From Victivallis lenta (GTDB lineage Bacteria; Verrucomicrobiota; Lentisphaeria; Victivallales; Victivallaceae), in NCBI RefSeq assembly GCF_009695545.1, contig NZ_VUNS01000014.1:1-64000 (forward strand): a stretch of DNA of 64,000 bases. Reading direction: 5' to 3'. Shown one piece after another: positions 7,844 through 15,274 of the stretch. How positions within the stretch are numbered: position 1 is the stretch's first letter; every line of letters begins with the position of its first letter. The notes below the pieces were generated by a model that did not search any database, had not been told where the DNA came from, and saw only the letters and a list, made by a program, of their open reading frames with translations. Position numbers and translations under genes: made by a program.

Positions 7844-8190
7844 AAGGAGATGGTATGTCAATACCATACGAAATATTAACACTGCCTTTCTCGGAGGTGT
7901 GAGTACGGCGGAGCCGCACGGAATACCGGAGACGAGCACGACACTGCGTGTCGGGCATGGTCTTTTGAGACGAGCACGACACTGCGTGTCGGGCATGGTC
8001 TTTTGAGACGAGCACGACACTGCGTGTCGGGCATGGTCTTTTGAGACGAGCACGACACTGCGTGTCGGGCATGGTCTCTTCAGAGAGCGGGGCCCTCGAA
8101 AAGTATCATCCGTCGCGCAAGCGCTGTGGATGACAAGCCCGACTTGTCCTCCGCAGCCTCGGCGAAGGAGGAAGGGTGGCAACTTTTTGG
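7844..8190 (+). repeat. Interspersed modular repeat, copy A (carries a 38-bp tandem array)
   Basis: This shares its order of blocks with 8191-8340 and 14321-14470: a 7-bp palindrome ATGGTAT-GTCA-ATACCAT (7850-7867; also in copy C), an AATATTAACA block, TGCCTTTCTCG, a GTACGGC/GCCGCAC hairpin, a GAGAGCGGGGCCC block, GAAAAGTATCATCCG, and a closing GAAGGGTGGCAACTTTTTGG. Copy A is longer than copy C because four 38-bp tandem units (7929-8080) and another hairpin segment (ACAAG/CTTGT, about 8128-8145) are inserted. It begins five bases after the uxuA stop. Confidence 0.85.
7929..8080 (+). repeat. Tandem repeat, four 38-bp units, each with a hairpin
   Basis: Four consecutive 38-bp units at 7929-7966, 7967-8004, 8005-8042 and 8043-8080. 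The first three are identical and the fourth differs only at its end (CTCTT for CTTTT). Each unit contains the inverted repeat CGACAC-TGC-GTGTCG. There are no spacers, so it is not a CRISPR array. Confidence 0.95.
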
Positions 8191-8340
8191 AAAAATATCA
8201 ACAATGCCTTTCTCGAAGGTGTGAGTACGGCGGGGCCGCACGGAACACCGGAGAGCGGGGCCCCCGAAAAGTACCCGAAGCTTTTGGGCTGTAAGCCCAA
8301 AAGACCCGAGGCCCGTGGCCGAAGGGTGGCAACTTTTTGG
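8191..8340 (+). repeat. Interspersed modular repeat, copy B
   Basis: It starts directly at the end of copy A with AAAAATATCAACAATGCC, lacks the first palindrome, and keeps the TGCCTTTCTCG, GTACGGC/GCCGCAC, GAGAGCGGGGCCC and closing GGGTGGCAACTTTTTGG blocks. In place of the tandem array it carries a perfect 10-bp hairpin, CTTTTGGGCT-GTA-AGCCCAAAAG (8281-8303). It ends seven bases before the TAGGAGG ribosome site of the xylanase gene. Confidence 0.85.
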
Positions 8341-8361
8341 GGAACAATAGGAGGATACAGG

Positions 8362-9852
8362 ATGACGGAATACAAGGCTCCGCAGCTTTCGCAGGCGGAA
8401 ATCGACGAGGCGTTCTCCGACGCCTACCGGGCGTTGTGGAACGACGACGAGCAGCGGCGGATCGACGCCGACATCGAAAAGCATCGCAAGGCCGACGGGC
8501 TGTTTCAGTTGCCCGCTTCCGCCGCCGGACGCGAAGTCAGGGTCGAGCAGTTGTCGCACGATTTCGTTTTCGGCGCACACATTTTCAACTTCGACCAGCT
8601 CGGCTCCGACGAGCGCAACGCGCGCTATAAAGAGCTTTACGGCACGCTCTTCAACTCCGCGACGATCGCGTTCTACTGGAAGCAGCTTGAACTGGAGGAG
8701 GGGCGTCCGCGCTTCCGCGCGGAATACCGCGATACGGCGGAGTTCTGGAATCGCTGCGGCGACCCGCAGCGCCAGCCGCACTGGCGCCGCCCCGCGGTCG
8801 ATCCGGTCGTGGAGTTCTGCCTGTCGAAGGGAATCCGGCTGCACGGGCACACGCTCGTGTGGGGCAGCAACCGCTGGCAGATTCCGGACTGGCTCATCAA
8901 CAAAATCCCGTTCGATTACCTGAAAAAAGCGAACCTCGAGCACAATCCGAAGGATAATACGCTGCTCAGCGAAGCGACCGGGTGCGCATTCGAAGGGATG
9001 AGCGCGAAGGAGATGGAGAAGGCGCTTCCCGAATACACGACGCTCATCAACACGCTGACGGCGAAACGCATCATCGAAATCGCGATGCGGTACGGCGATA
9101 AAATCGACAGCTGGGACGTCGTCAATGAGAGCGCCGGGGACTTCGGCAGAGGCGGCATGGTTCCCGGCTCGAAGCTCTGCAAAAGCTGGTACGGCCCGAT
9201 GCCGGGCGACTACACCTTCCGCGGCTTCAAGATCGCCGAAGGGGTCTTCCCGCCGGAGGCGAAGCTCAACATCAACGATTACAACCTCGGCGAGGATTAT
9301 GTGCGGCAGGTGCGCAGCTTGCGTGCCCGCGGCTGTAAAATCGATATCATGGGGGCTCAGATGCACCTGTTCGATCCGCAGATCTGCCGGGATATCGCCG
9401 ACGGGAAAAGCCTGGTGCAGTCGCCGCGCGAGGTCCGCGAGACGATCGGGCGCATCGGCCGGGCCGGGCTGCCGATTCATCTTTCGGAGATCACGATCAC
9501 TTCCCCCGGCGGCGACCGGCGCGGCCAGGTCGTGCAGGCGGAGATCGCCCGCAACCTCTACCGGCTCTGGTTCAGCCTCGAGCCGATGATGGGAATCACG
9601 TGGTGGAATGTCGTGGACGGCTGCGGCGCGCCGGGCGAACCGGCGGTTTCCGGCCTCTTCACGCGCGACATGGAGCCGAAGCTTTCGTATTTCGCGCTCG
9701 ACGGCCTCATCAACCGGGAATGGCGCACGAACACGGTCTGCACGGCCGATGCAGATGCGCTTGCGGCCTTCCGGGGATTCCGGGGCCGTTACCGCCTGAG
9801 CTGGGCCGGTGCGGACGGCTGTGAGGAGTCGCTGATCTGCCATCTCAAATGA
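8362..9852 (+). CDS. Glycoside hydrolase family 10 protein (endo-1,4-beta-xylanase type)
   Basis: A 496-residue GH10 enzyme: an N-terminal strand-rich region (about 1-80), then the barrel with HTLVWGSNRWQIPDW (about residues 155-169), WDVVNESAGDF (acid/base Glu, about 250-260), GAQMHLFDP (about 330) and PIHLSEITIT (nucleophile Glu, about 373-382), ending with a GITWWNVVDGCG segment. GH10 enzymes cut beta-1,4-xylan and xylo-oligosaccharides with retention. No signal peptide is visible, so it probably trims imported oligomers. The reading frame continues upstream into the repeat, but TAGGAGG at 8348-8354 fixes the ATG at 8362. The repeats separate it from the rest of the IclR-led unit, so it may have its own transcript. 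Confidence 0.85.
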   Translation: MTEYKAPQLSQAEIDEAFSDAYRALWNDDEQRRIDADIEKHRKADGLFQLPASAAGREVRVEQLSHDFVFGAHIFNFDQLGSDERNARYKELYGTLFNSATIAFYWKQLELEEGRPRFRAEYRDTAEFWNRCGDPQRQPHWRRPAVDPVVEFCLSKGIRLHGHTLVWGSNRWQIPDWLINKIPFDYLKKANLEHNPKDNTLLSEATGCAFEGMSAKEMEKALPEYTTLINTLTAKRIIEIAMRYGDKIDSWDVVNESAGDFGRGGMVPGSKLCKSWYGPMPGDYTFRGFKIAEGVFPPEAKLNINDYNLGEDYVRQVRSLRARGCKIDIMGAQMHLFDPQICRDIADGKSLVQSPREVRETIGRIGRAGLPIHLSEITITSPGGDRRGQVVQAEIARNLYRLWFSLEPMMGITWWNVVDGCGAPGEPAVSGLFTRDMEPKLSYFALDGLINREWRTNTVCTADADALAAFRGFRGRYRLSWAGADGCEESLICHLK

Positions 9853-9893
9853 GGACTGTCTTCAACGGATTCCATAACCATAACGAAGGAGAA

Positions 9894-10655
9894 ATGAAAA
9901 TGCCGTCACTGCAGGACATGAGACAGAAAGCGAAAGAGGCCGGGCTGATGAAGCTCGACCGGCTGATCGCGACCCGCCAGCACATCCCGGCCAATGAATT
10001 CCCGGTGCCGCTTACGGAACTCTGCGAGCGTTACGAAAAGCTTTATACCGGCTGCATCAACGACGTCATGCGCGAACTGTGCCTGCTGAATCAGAATCTG
10101 CCGTCGGAGATCATGCCGCTGCGCGACGAGATGACCGTCTGCGGCGAGGCGTTCACCGTGAAGAGCGCCCCGAACGTGATGATCGAGGGCGAGATGACCT
10201 TCCGCGCCCAGATGCTCGACGAAATGAAGCCGGGCGGTCTGGTCGTCTGGGACACTTCCGAGGACACCGAGGCTTCGCTGTGGGGAGGCGTGATGACCGC
10301 TACCGCCATTTCGAAAGGCATCCGCGGCGCGGTCATCTCCGGCGGAATCCGCGACACGAAGCAGATTCTCGAGCAGAAGTTTCCGATTTTTTACAAGTAC
10401 CGCACCAGCAACGGTTCGCTCGGACGCTGCATGATCACGCACTATCAGGTTCCGGTGCGGATCGGCAAGGTGACCGTCCGTCCCGGCGACATCATCTTCG
10501 GCGACATCGACGGCGTCTTGTGCATCCCGCGCGAAATCGCCTATGACGTGCTGCTGCGCGCTGAAGGGATCGAACGCAACGAAATCGATATTTTCTCCTG
10601 GGTCCATCAGGGGGATTCCATCGCCGAGATCATTGAAAAGGGCGGCTACTTCTGA
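9894..10655 (+). CDS. RraA family protein (4-hydroxy-4-methyl-2-oxoglutarate aldolase-like)
   Basis: A 253-residue member of the RraA/HMG-aldolase family. It has the substrate- and metal-site segment GAVISGGIRDTKQI (about residues 155-168; the Arg-Asp pair is characteristic) and VRPGDIIFGDIDGVLCIP (about 197-214). Members are metal-dependent class II aldolases or oxaloacetate decarboxylases acting on short keto acids; RraA itself inhibits RNase E. In this catabolic setting an aldolase/decarboxylase role is likelier. GAAGGAGAA precedes the ATG at 9894. It follows the GH10 gene by 41 bases and is followed after 13 bases by the SDR gene, consistent with one operon. Confidence 0.82.
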   Translation: MKMPSLQDMRQKAKEAGLMKLDRLIATRQHIPANEFPVPLTELCERYEKLYTGCINDVMRELCLLNQNLPSEIMPLRDEMTVCGEAFTVKSAPNVMIEGEMTFRAQMLDEMKPGGLVVWDTSEDTEASLWGGVMTATAISKGIRGAVISGGIRDTKQILEQKFPIFYKYRTSNGSLGRCMITHYQVPVRIGKVTVRPGDIIFGDIDGVLCIPREIAYDVLLRAEGIERNEIDIFSWVHQGDSIAEIIEKGGYF

Positions 10656-10668
10656 GGCGGGCAACGGC

Positions 10669-11427
10669 ATGAACAACTTTATCTCATCGATGTTCGACCT
10701 CTCCGGCCGGACCGCGCTGGTGACCGGTTCGAGCCGCGGCATCGGCCGTGCGATTGCGGAAACGTTTTCGCGGGCCGGCGCGAGGGTGCTGGTGCACGGC
10801 TGCCGGGAGAGCGATGTGCTGCGCGAGGCCGCCTGCGCATGCGGCGGCATTCCGGTCACCGGCGACCTGACGGACTCGGCCGGCGTCGAAGCCCTGATCG
10901 AACAGGTCCGCAACGCCGTTCCGGCGCTCGACATCCTCGTGCTGAATGCTTCCGTGCAGCGCTATGTGACGCTCGACGAATTCGACGAAGCCGAGTTTCT
11001 GCGCGAGTTTCAGGCCAATGTCGGCGCCGCTTTCCGGCTCGTCCAGGCTTTCGCGCCCGCGATGTGCGAACGGAAGCACGGGCGGATCATCATCGTCGGC
11101 AGCGTGAATCAGTTCCGTCCGTCGCCGCGGCTGACCGTCTATTCGGCGACCAAGGCCGCGCTGGTCAGCCTGACCGTCAACGCCGCAAAAAGCTATGCGC
11201 CGCACGGGGTAACGGTGAACAACCTCGTGCCGGGAGTCATCCTGACCGACCGCAACGCGGAGGCGCTGAAGAGCGACTCCTACCGCGGCATGATCCTCGG
11301 GCAGATTCCGGCCGGCGTGTTCGGGGAGCCCGGCGACTGCGCCGGAGCCGCGCTTCTGCTGGCGTCGGAGGCCGGGCGCTACATCACCGGCATCGAGCTG
11401 CCTGTGACCGGAGGCATGCATTTGTAG
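10669..11427 (+). CDS. SDR family NAD(P)-dependent oxidoreductase
   Basis: A 252-residue classical short-chain dehydrogenase: TGSSRGIG cofactor motif (about residues 16-23), LVLNAS (the NNAG-like strand), catalytic Ser in IVGSVNQF, and YSATKAAL with the Tyr-x-x-x-Lys pair (about 156-160). The C-terminus ends with the usual GIELPVTGGMHL. Such enzymes interconvert hydroxyl and keto groups; beside the sugar-acid dehydratases it could be a keto-sugar-acid reductase, but the substrate is unknown. The frame is open upstream, but homology starts at the ATG at 10669, 13 bases after the RraA gene. Confidence 0.88.
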   Translation: MNNFISSMFDLSGRTALVTGSSRGIGRAIAETFSRAGARVLVHGCRESDVLREAACACGGIPVTGDLTDSAGVEALIEQVRNAVPALDILVLNASVQRYVTLDEFDEAEFLREFQANVGAAFRLVQAFAPAMCERKHGRIIIVGSVNQFRPSPRLTVYSATKAALVSLTVNAAKSYAPHGVTVNNLVPGVILTDRNAEALKSDSYRGMILGQIPAGVFGEPGDCAGAALLLASEAGRYITGIELPVTGGMHL

Positions 11428-11494
11428 GCATGCCCGATTTCGGCGGAAAAACTGAAATCTGTCCGGTCGGCGGGCAGATTTTGCGGTTTCGGGT

Positions 11495-11522
11495 TTGATT
11501 CCTGACGGTTTCGTGCTACATT
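11495..11522 (+). promoter_or_regulatory. Candidate sigma-70 promoter of the 2-hydroxyacid dehydrogenase gene
   Basis: TTGATT (11495-11500), a 16-base spacer and TACATT (11517-11522). It lies 44 bases upstream of the coding start and just before the palindrome at 11525-11536. Confidence 0.45.
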
Positions 11523-11524
11523 GT

Positions 11525-11536
11525 ATACCATGGTAT
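11525..11536. promoter_or_regulatory. Perfect 12-bp palindrome, candidate operator
   Basis: ATACCATGGTAT is perfectly self-complementary and lies where transcription from the 11495-11522 promoter would begin. The half-site ATACCAT also appears in the ATGGTAT/ATACCAT hairpin of repeat copies A and C. The regulator is unknown. Confidence 0.4.
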
Positions 11537-11565
11537 TCAACTACATGTAATGTTCAGGAATCAAC

Positions 11566-12534
11566 ATGAAACCGCATGCCGTATTTTTTTGCCGGAACGA
11601 AGAAAGTGTCAAGTATGTCTATACGCCGGAACAAATTGCGGAGATCGGCCGTCTGACCGATCTCCGTCCCGGCGTCTTCCATGAAGAGGCGCTGGAGAAA
11701 GGGGAGCTCGGGGATGTCGAGCTCTTTTTCTCGACCTGGGGAATGCCCGCCCTCACGCCGGAGCAGCTGGCCCGTCTGCCGAAGCTGAAGGCCGTTTTTT
11801 ATGCGGCCGGGGCGACCGACGGTTTCGCCCGTCCGCTTTTCGCACGCAACATCAAGGTATTGAGCGCCTGGCAGGCCAACGCGATTCCGGTCGCGGAGTT
11901 CTGCACGGCGCAGATCATGCTCGGACTCAAGGGATATTTCCGCAACACGCGCAGCATCAAATGCCGGGACGACTGGGCGAAGGCGCATGCGATGGCCGGC
12001 CCCGGCTGTTACGGGGAGACCGTCGCGCTGATCGGCGCCGGGGCGATCGCCACGCTGACGAAGAAGATGCTCGAACAGAACAACGTCAACGTCATCATCA
12101 TCCCGTCCCGCGCCGAGCGGCGCACCGTTTCGCTCGAGGAGGCGTTTTCGAAGGCGTTCGTAGTCAGCAACCACCTGCCGAACCGCAGCGACAACATCGG
12201 CGTCCTGAACGGAAAGCTTTTTGCGTCGATGCGCGAGGGGGCCGTTTTCATCAATACCGGGCGCGGCGCGCAGGTCAACGAAGCGGAGCTGATCGAGGTG
12301 CTTGAGAAGCGGCCGGACCTGACGGCGCTGCTTGACGTCATGCACCCGGAACCCCCCGAGGACGGCTCGAAGCTTTATACGCTGCCGAACGTCAGGCTCT
12401 CGACCCATATCGCCGGTTCGATCAATGACGAGGTTCACCGCATGGCCGACTATATGATCGAAGAGCTCAGGCGCTATCTGGCCGGTGAACCGCTGGTTTA
12501 CGAAGTCAGCGAGTCGATGCTGCTGACGAGCTAG
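11566..12534 (+). CDS. D-isomer specific 2-hydroxyacid dehydrogenase family protein
   Basis: A 322-residue NAD-dependent 2-hydroxyacid dehydrogenase. The N-terminal catalytic lobe has LPKLKAVFYAAGATDGF, the Rossmann part starts with VALIGAGAIATLTKKML (GxGxxA-type), and the later segments NHLPNRSDNIGVLN, FINTGRGAQVNEAELIEVL and the C-terminal HIAGSINDE carry the Arg/Glu/His catalytic positions. These enzymes reduce keto acids or oxidise D-2-hydroxy acids. It may be transcribed from its own promoter. The secreted peptidase gene starts 38 bases after it on the same strand. The substrate is not evident. Confidence 0.85.
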   Translation: MKPHAVFFCRNEESVKYVYTPEQIAEIGRLTDLRPGVFHEEALEKGELGDVELFFSTWGMPALTPEQLARLPKLKAVFYAAGATDGFARPLFARNIKVLSAWQANAIPVAEFCTAQIMLGLKGYFRNTRSIKCRDDWAKAHAMAGPGCYGETVALIGAGAIATLTKKMLEQNNVNVIIIPSRAERRTVSLEEAFSKAFVVSNHLPNRSDNIGVLNGKLFASMREGAVFINTGRGAQVNEAELIEVLEKRPDLTALLDVMHPEPPEDGSKLYTLPNVRLSTHIAGSINDEVHRMADYMIEELRRYLAGEPLVYEVSESMLLTS

Positions 12535-12572
12535 AAGAGATTGCAAGGTTCCGGGAGGGAAGGAATCCGGTC

Positions 12573-13892
12573 ATGAAGAAATTTCTGGTTTTTCTGTTTG
12601 CCGTTTTTGCGATGCTGGCCGCATATGCGGCCGAGCTGGACGGGCTGATCGATGCGCGCGCCGAGCTCTGGAAGATGTCCGGCCAGACCGTGATGAAGAA
12701 TTATCCGGATTTGTTCGTCTGGATGGATCAGGGCAGGACGCGTCTGCGTTATAACGTGAGGGAAAATCGGGCGCCGCTGACGCTGTTCGGGCGACGTGTG
12801 CTGGAAGTCATTATCGACGTGAAGGATGAGAAGATCTGCGAACTGAACGTCTCCGTCTACAATCGGGGAGATGCCGGGGAGATTCCGAAGAAAACGTTCG
12901 ATGCGCTGCTGGACGCTGCCGAAAATCGGCTGGCCGGTCTCGCCGGCCGGGAAAATGTTCCTCAGACGCAGAACGTTTCGGTCGAAGGCTCGCGGATTCG
13001 TTCCAAGGTGTGGCGCACGGATGCGTATGATGTGGTCATGCGCTGGAGTTATACCCGGAGCGTACCGGAGTTTCTGGCCATCGACTTCTTTCCGGCCGGC
13101 GGCGCGCCGAAATCGCTCCGTGAGGGGCTGAAGACCACGGTCGCAACTTCGGAGCTCGACAAGAGACTGATCAACGATGAGGACGGTTCGCGCTACATGA
13201 CCGTTCCGATGGTGGACCAGGGGGCGAAGGGGTATTGCGTCGCGGCGACGGTCGAACGGATTCTGCGCTATTACGGTTCGAACATCGACCAGCACATGAT
13301 CGCCAAGCTGGCCGAATCCGACGCGCAGCGCGGCACGAACATCAACAAGATCGTCGAGGTGCTCGAGGGCAACCAGGTCAAGCTCGGAATCCGTTACAGG
13401 AAACTCTATCAGTACAGCGATCTCGACACCTACAGCGATTTCAAGGGCATGATCAACAGCTACAATACGATCGCCCGCCGGATGAAGCTTAAGAAGATCG
13501 ATTTCAACGACTATGTCTATATCGTCGACCGGACGAAATACCTGTCTTACGGCGCTTTGATGAAGTCGCTCGATTTCAAGGTGTTCCGGGAGCTCCGCAA
13601 AAAAGACAAAGGCGACAACAGGGATTTCCTCGAGGCGGTGAAGGAGAACATCGACGAGGGGATTCCGCTCTGCTGGTCGACCTTCATCTTTCCGGGCGTC
13701 GGCGGCAGCGGCGGTTCGGAGTTCGGCATGCATATGCGGATCATCACCGGCTACAACACGAAAACCGGGGAGATCATCTACTCCGACAGCTGGGGCGCCG
13801 AGCATGAGAAGAAGGTCATGAAGCCCGAAGACGCCTGGGGCATCACAGTCAACCTGATCGCACTTGAGCCGCGCCGCCGGAACGCGAAATAG
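12573..13892 (+). CDS. Secreted C39-like cysteine peptidase domain protein
   Basis: A 439-residue protein with a clear Sec signal peptide (residues 1-20, cleavage after AYA). Residues about 25-190 are a strand-rich N-terminal domain that I do not recognise. From about 205 there is a papain-like C39-type peptidase domain: VPMVDQGAKGYCVAATVERILRY (Gln and nucleophile Cys), FGMHMRIITGYN (catalytic His) and IIYSDSWGAEHEK (Asp). Substrate-binding detail cannot be read. A function in processing or degrading exported proteins is possible. The next gene, 12 bases on, encodes another small secreted protein, so the two may work together. Confidence 0.75.
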   Translation: MKKFLVFLFAVFAMLAAYAAELDGLIDARAELWKMSGQTVMKNYPDLFVWMDQGRTRLRYNVRENRAPLTLFGRRVLEVIIDVKDEKICELNVSVYNRGDAGEIPKKTFDALLDAAENRLAGLAGRENVPQTQNVSVEGSRIRSKVWRTDAYDVVMRWSYTRSVPEFLAIDFFPAGGAPKSLREGLKTTVATSELDKRLINDEDGSRYMTVPMVDQGAKGYCVAATVERILRYYGSNIDQHMIAKLAESDAQRGTNINKIVEVLEGNQVKLGIRYRKLYQYSDLDTYSDFKGMINSYNTIARRMKLKKIDFNDYVYIVDRTKYLSYGALMKSLDFKVFRELRKKDKGDNRDFLEAVKENIDEGIPLCWSTFIFPGVGGSGGSEFGMHMRIITGYNTKTGEIIYSDSWGAEHEKKVMKPEDAWGITVNLIALEPRRRNAK

Positions 13893-13904
13893 AGGGGGAA
13901 TTCC

Positions 13905-14288
13905 ATGAAGCGCGTCTTCCTGCTGTTGCTTCTGGCATTGGGTTTTTCCGCGGCGGGGGCGGAACCGCTCGAACGCAATGGCCGCTGGCCGAGCCCGACG
14001 CTGATGAAACGTCACGGCGCGCAGGAGGACCCTTTCGTTTATCTTCAAAAAATCGGAGTCAGAAAGCGTCCGGCCAAACTGGTCTATGCCGGAAGCATGC
14101 TGCATTATTGGGACACTGCGGAAAATGTCGATAAGATTCAGAAAAAGATCGAAGATCGGCTGAGATCCCTTTCCAAATCTTTGGCTGACAGTGATTTCTC
14201 CGGTTTCAAGAAGGAACTGGAGGCCGGATCGCCGTCGACGGGCCTTTATTACGGTCCCGGGCGGCGCGGCCGGAACGGGCGGAGCTGA
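13905..14288 (+). CDS. Small secreted protein of unknown function
   Basis: A 127-residue protein with a signal peptide (KRVFLLLLLALGFSAAGA, cleavage near residue 20). The mature part has no recognised domain. It contains a basic stretch around residues 46-55 and a Lys/Ser-rich helical segment at about 70-105 (ENVDKIQKKIEDRL), and ends in a Gly/Arg-rich tail. AGAGGGGG precedes the ATG. It follows the C39-like peptidase gene by 12 bases, so it may be a partner, inhibitor or substrate of that enzyme, but this is context only. Confidence 0.6.
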   Translation: MKRVFLLLLLALGFSAAGAEPLERNGRWPSPTLMKRHGAQEDPFVYLQKIGVRKRPAKLVYAGSMLHYWDTAENVDKIQKKIEDRLRSLSKSLADSDFSGFKKELEAGSPSTGLYYGPGRRGRNGRS

Positions 14289-14320
14289 GACGATGGAGGC
14301 CCGCGGCCGGGGGCCGGTAA

Positions 14321-14470
14321 AAGGAGATGGTATGTCAATACCATCGAAATATTAACAATGCCTTTCTCGAAGGCGTGAGTACGGCGGAGCCGCACGGAGC
14401 ACCGTAGAGCGGGGCCCCCGAAAAGTATCATCCGCAGCCTCGGCGAAGGAGGAAGGGTGGCAGCTTTTCG
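14321..14470 (+). repeat. Interspersed modular repeat, copy C
   Basis: This copy has the same block order as copy A without the tandem array: AAGGAGATGGTATG start, ATGGTAT-GTCA-ATACCAT hairpin (14327-14344), TGCCTTTCTCGAAGG, GTACGGC/GCCGCAC, AGAGCGGGGCCCCC, GAAAAGTATCATCCGCAGCC, GGCGAAGGAGGAAGGGTGGCA. It ends just before the ribosome site of the phosphatase gene, the same placement that copy B has relative to the xylanase gene. Confidence 0.85.
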
Positions 14471-14488
14471 GGGAACATGGGAGAATCT

Positions 14489-15274
14489 ATGCTTGATTTT
14501 ATCAAGGCGGTTGCGCGTGAGGCGGGCCGCACGGCGATGCAGTACTTCGACGGCGTCCGTCCGAACGACGTTCACGCCAAGGCGTCGCCGAAGGATATGG
14601 TTTCGGCGGCGGATGTCGCGGTCGAAGAACTGATCGTCAGCCGTATCCGGGAACGGTTTCCGGGGCACGGCGTTTTCGGCGAGGAGTCCGGCCGAAGCGG
14701 AATGCATGCGGAACACACCTGGGTGATCGACCCGATCGACGGTACGCAGTCCTTCATCAAACATCATCCGTATTTCTCGATTTCGATCGCGTATTGCGAA
14801 GGCGGCCGCACGACGGCGGGCGTGGTTTACGCTCCGGCGCTCGGGTTGTTGTTTGCGGCGGAGCGCGGCGGCGGAGCGCGGCTGAATGACGAGCCGATCC
14901 ATACCGCACGCTGTTCGGCGCTCGATGAGGCGGCCTGCGTGACCGGCTTCGGCTGCGTCCGGCTCGGACGCAGGGTGAACAACATCGAATATTTCGCCCG
15001 GATCGTTCCGCATCTGCGCGACATCAAGCGCTGCGGTTCGGCCGCGCTCGATCTGGCCATGACCGGCGCGGGCGTCTATGACGCCTATTGGGAAATGGCG
15101 CTTCAGCCCTACGATGTGGCGGCGGGCGCGCTGATCGCCGAAGAAGCGGGCGCGCTGGTCCGCGACCTGCACGGCGGTTTCCGCTACCCGGAGGAGGGAG
15201 TGATCGCGGCCAATCCGGCGCTGCTGGCGAAACTCCTGCCGTTTTTTCACGACCTGCCGGAGAACCCATGCTGA
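14489..15274 (+). CDS. Inositol monophosphatase family protein
   Basis: A 261-residue enzyme of the inositol monophosphatase family, Mg-dependent sugar/nucleotide phosphomonoesterases. Metal-site motifs are present: VFGEESG (Glu, about residue 65), WVIDPIDGTQSFI (Asp-x-x-Asp-Gly-Thr, about 79-91) and WEMALQPYDVAAGALI (last Asp, about 208). The start at 14489 has GGGAG just upstream; an ATG four codons earlier has no proper ribosome site. Its stop overlaps the start of the DUF790 gene (ATGCTGA), so the two are translationally coupled. The substrate could be inositol phosphate, a nucleotide such as PAP, or fructose-1,6-bisphosphate. Confidence 0.85.
   Translation: MLDFIKAVAREAGRTAMQYFDGVRPNDVHAKASPKDMVSAADVAVEELIVSRIRERFPGHGVFGEESGRSGMHAEHTWVIDPIDGTQSFIKHHPYFSISIAYCEGGRTTAGVVYAPALGLLFAAERGGGARLNDEPIHTARCSALDEAACVTGFGCVRLGRRVNNIEYFARIVPHLRDIKRCGSAALDLAMTGAGVYDAYWEMALQPYDVAAGALIAEEAGALVRDLHGGFRYPEEGVIAANPALLAKLLPFFHDLPENPC

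Noticed and set aside
7929-8080. Possible CRISPR array
   Set aside because: The 38-bp units are joined directly, with no variable spacers and no cas genes nearby.
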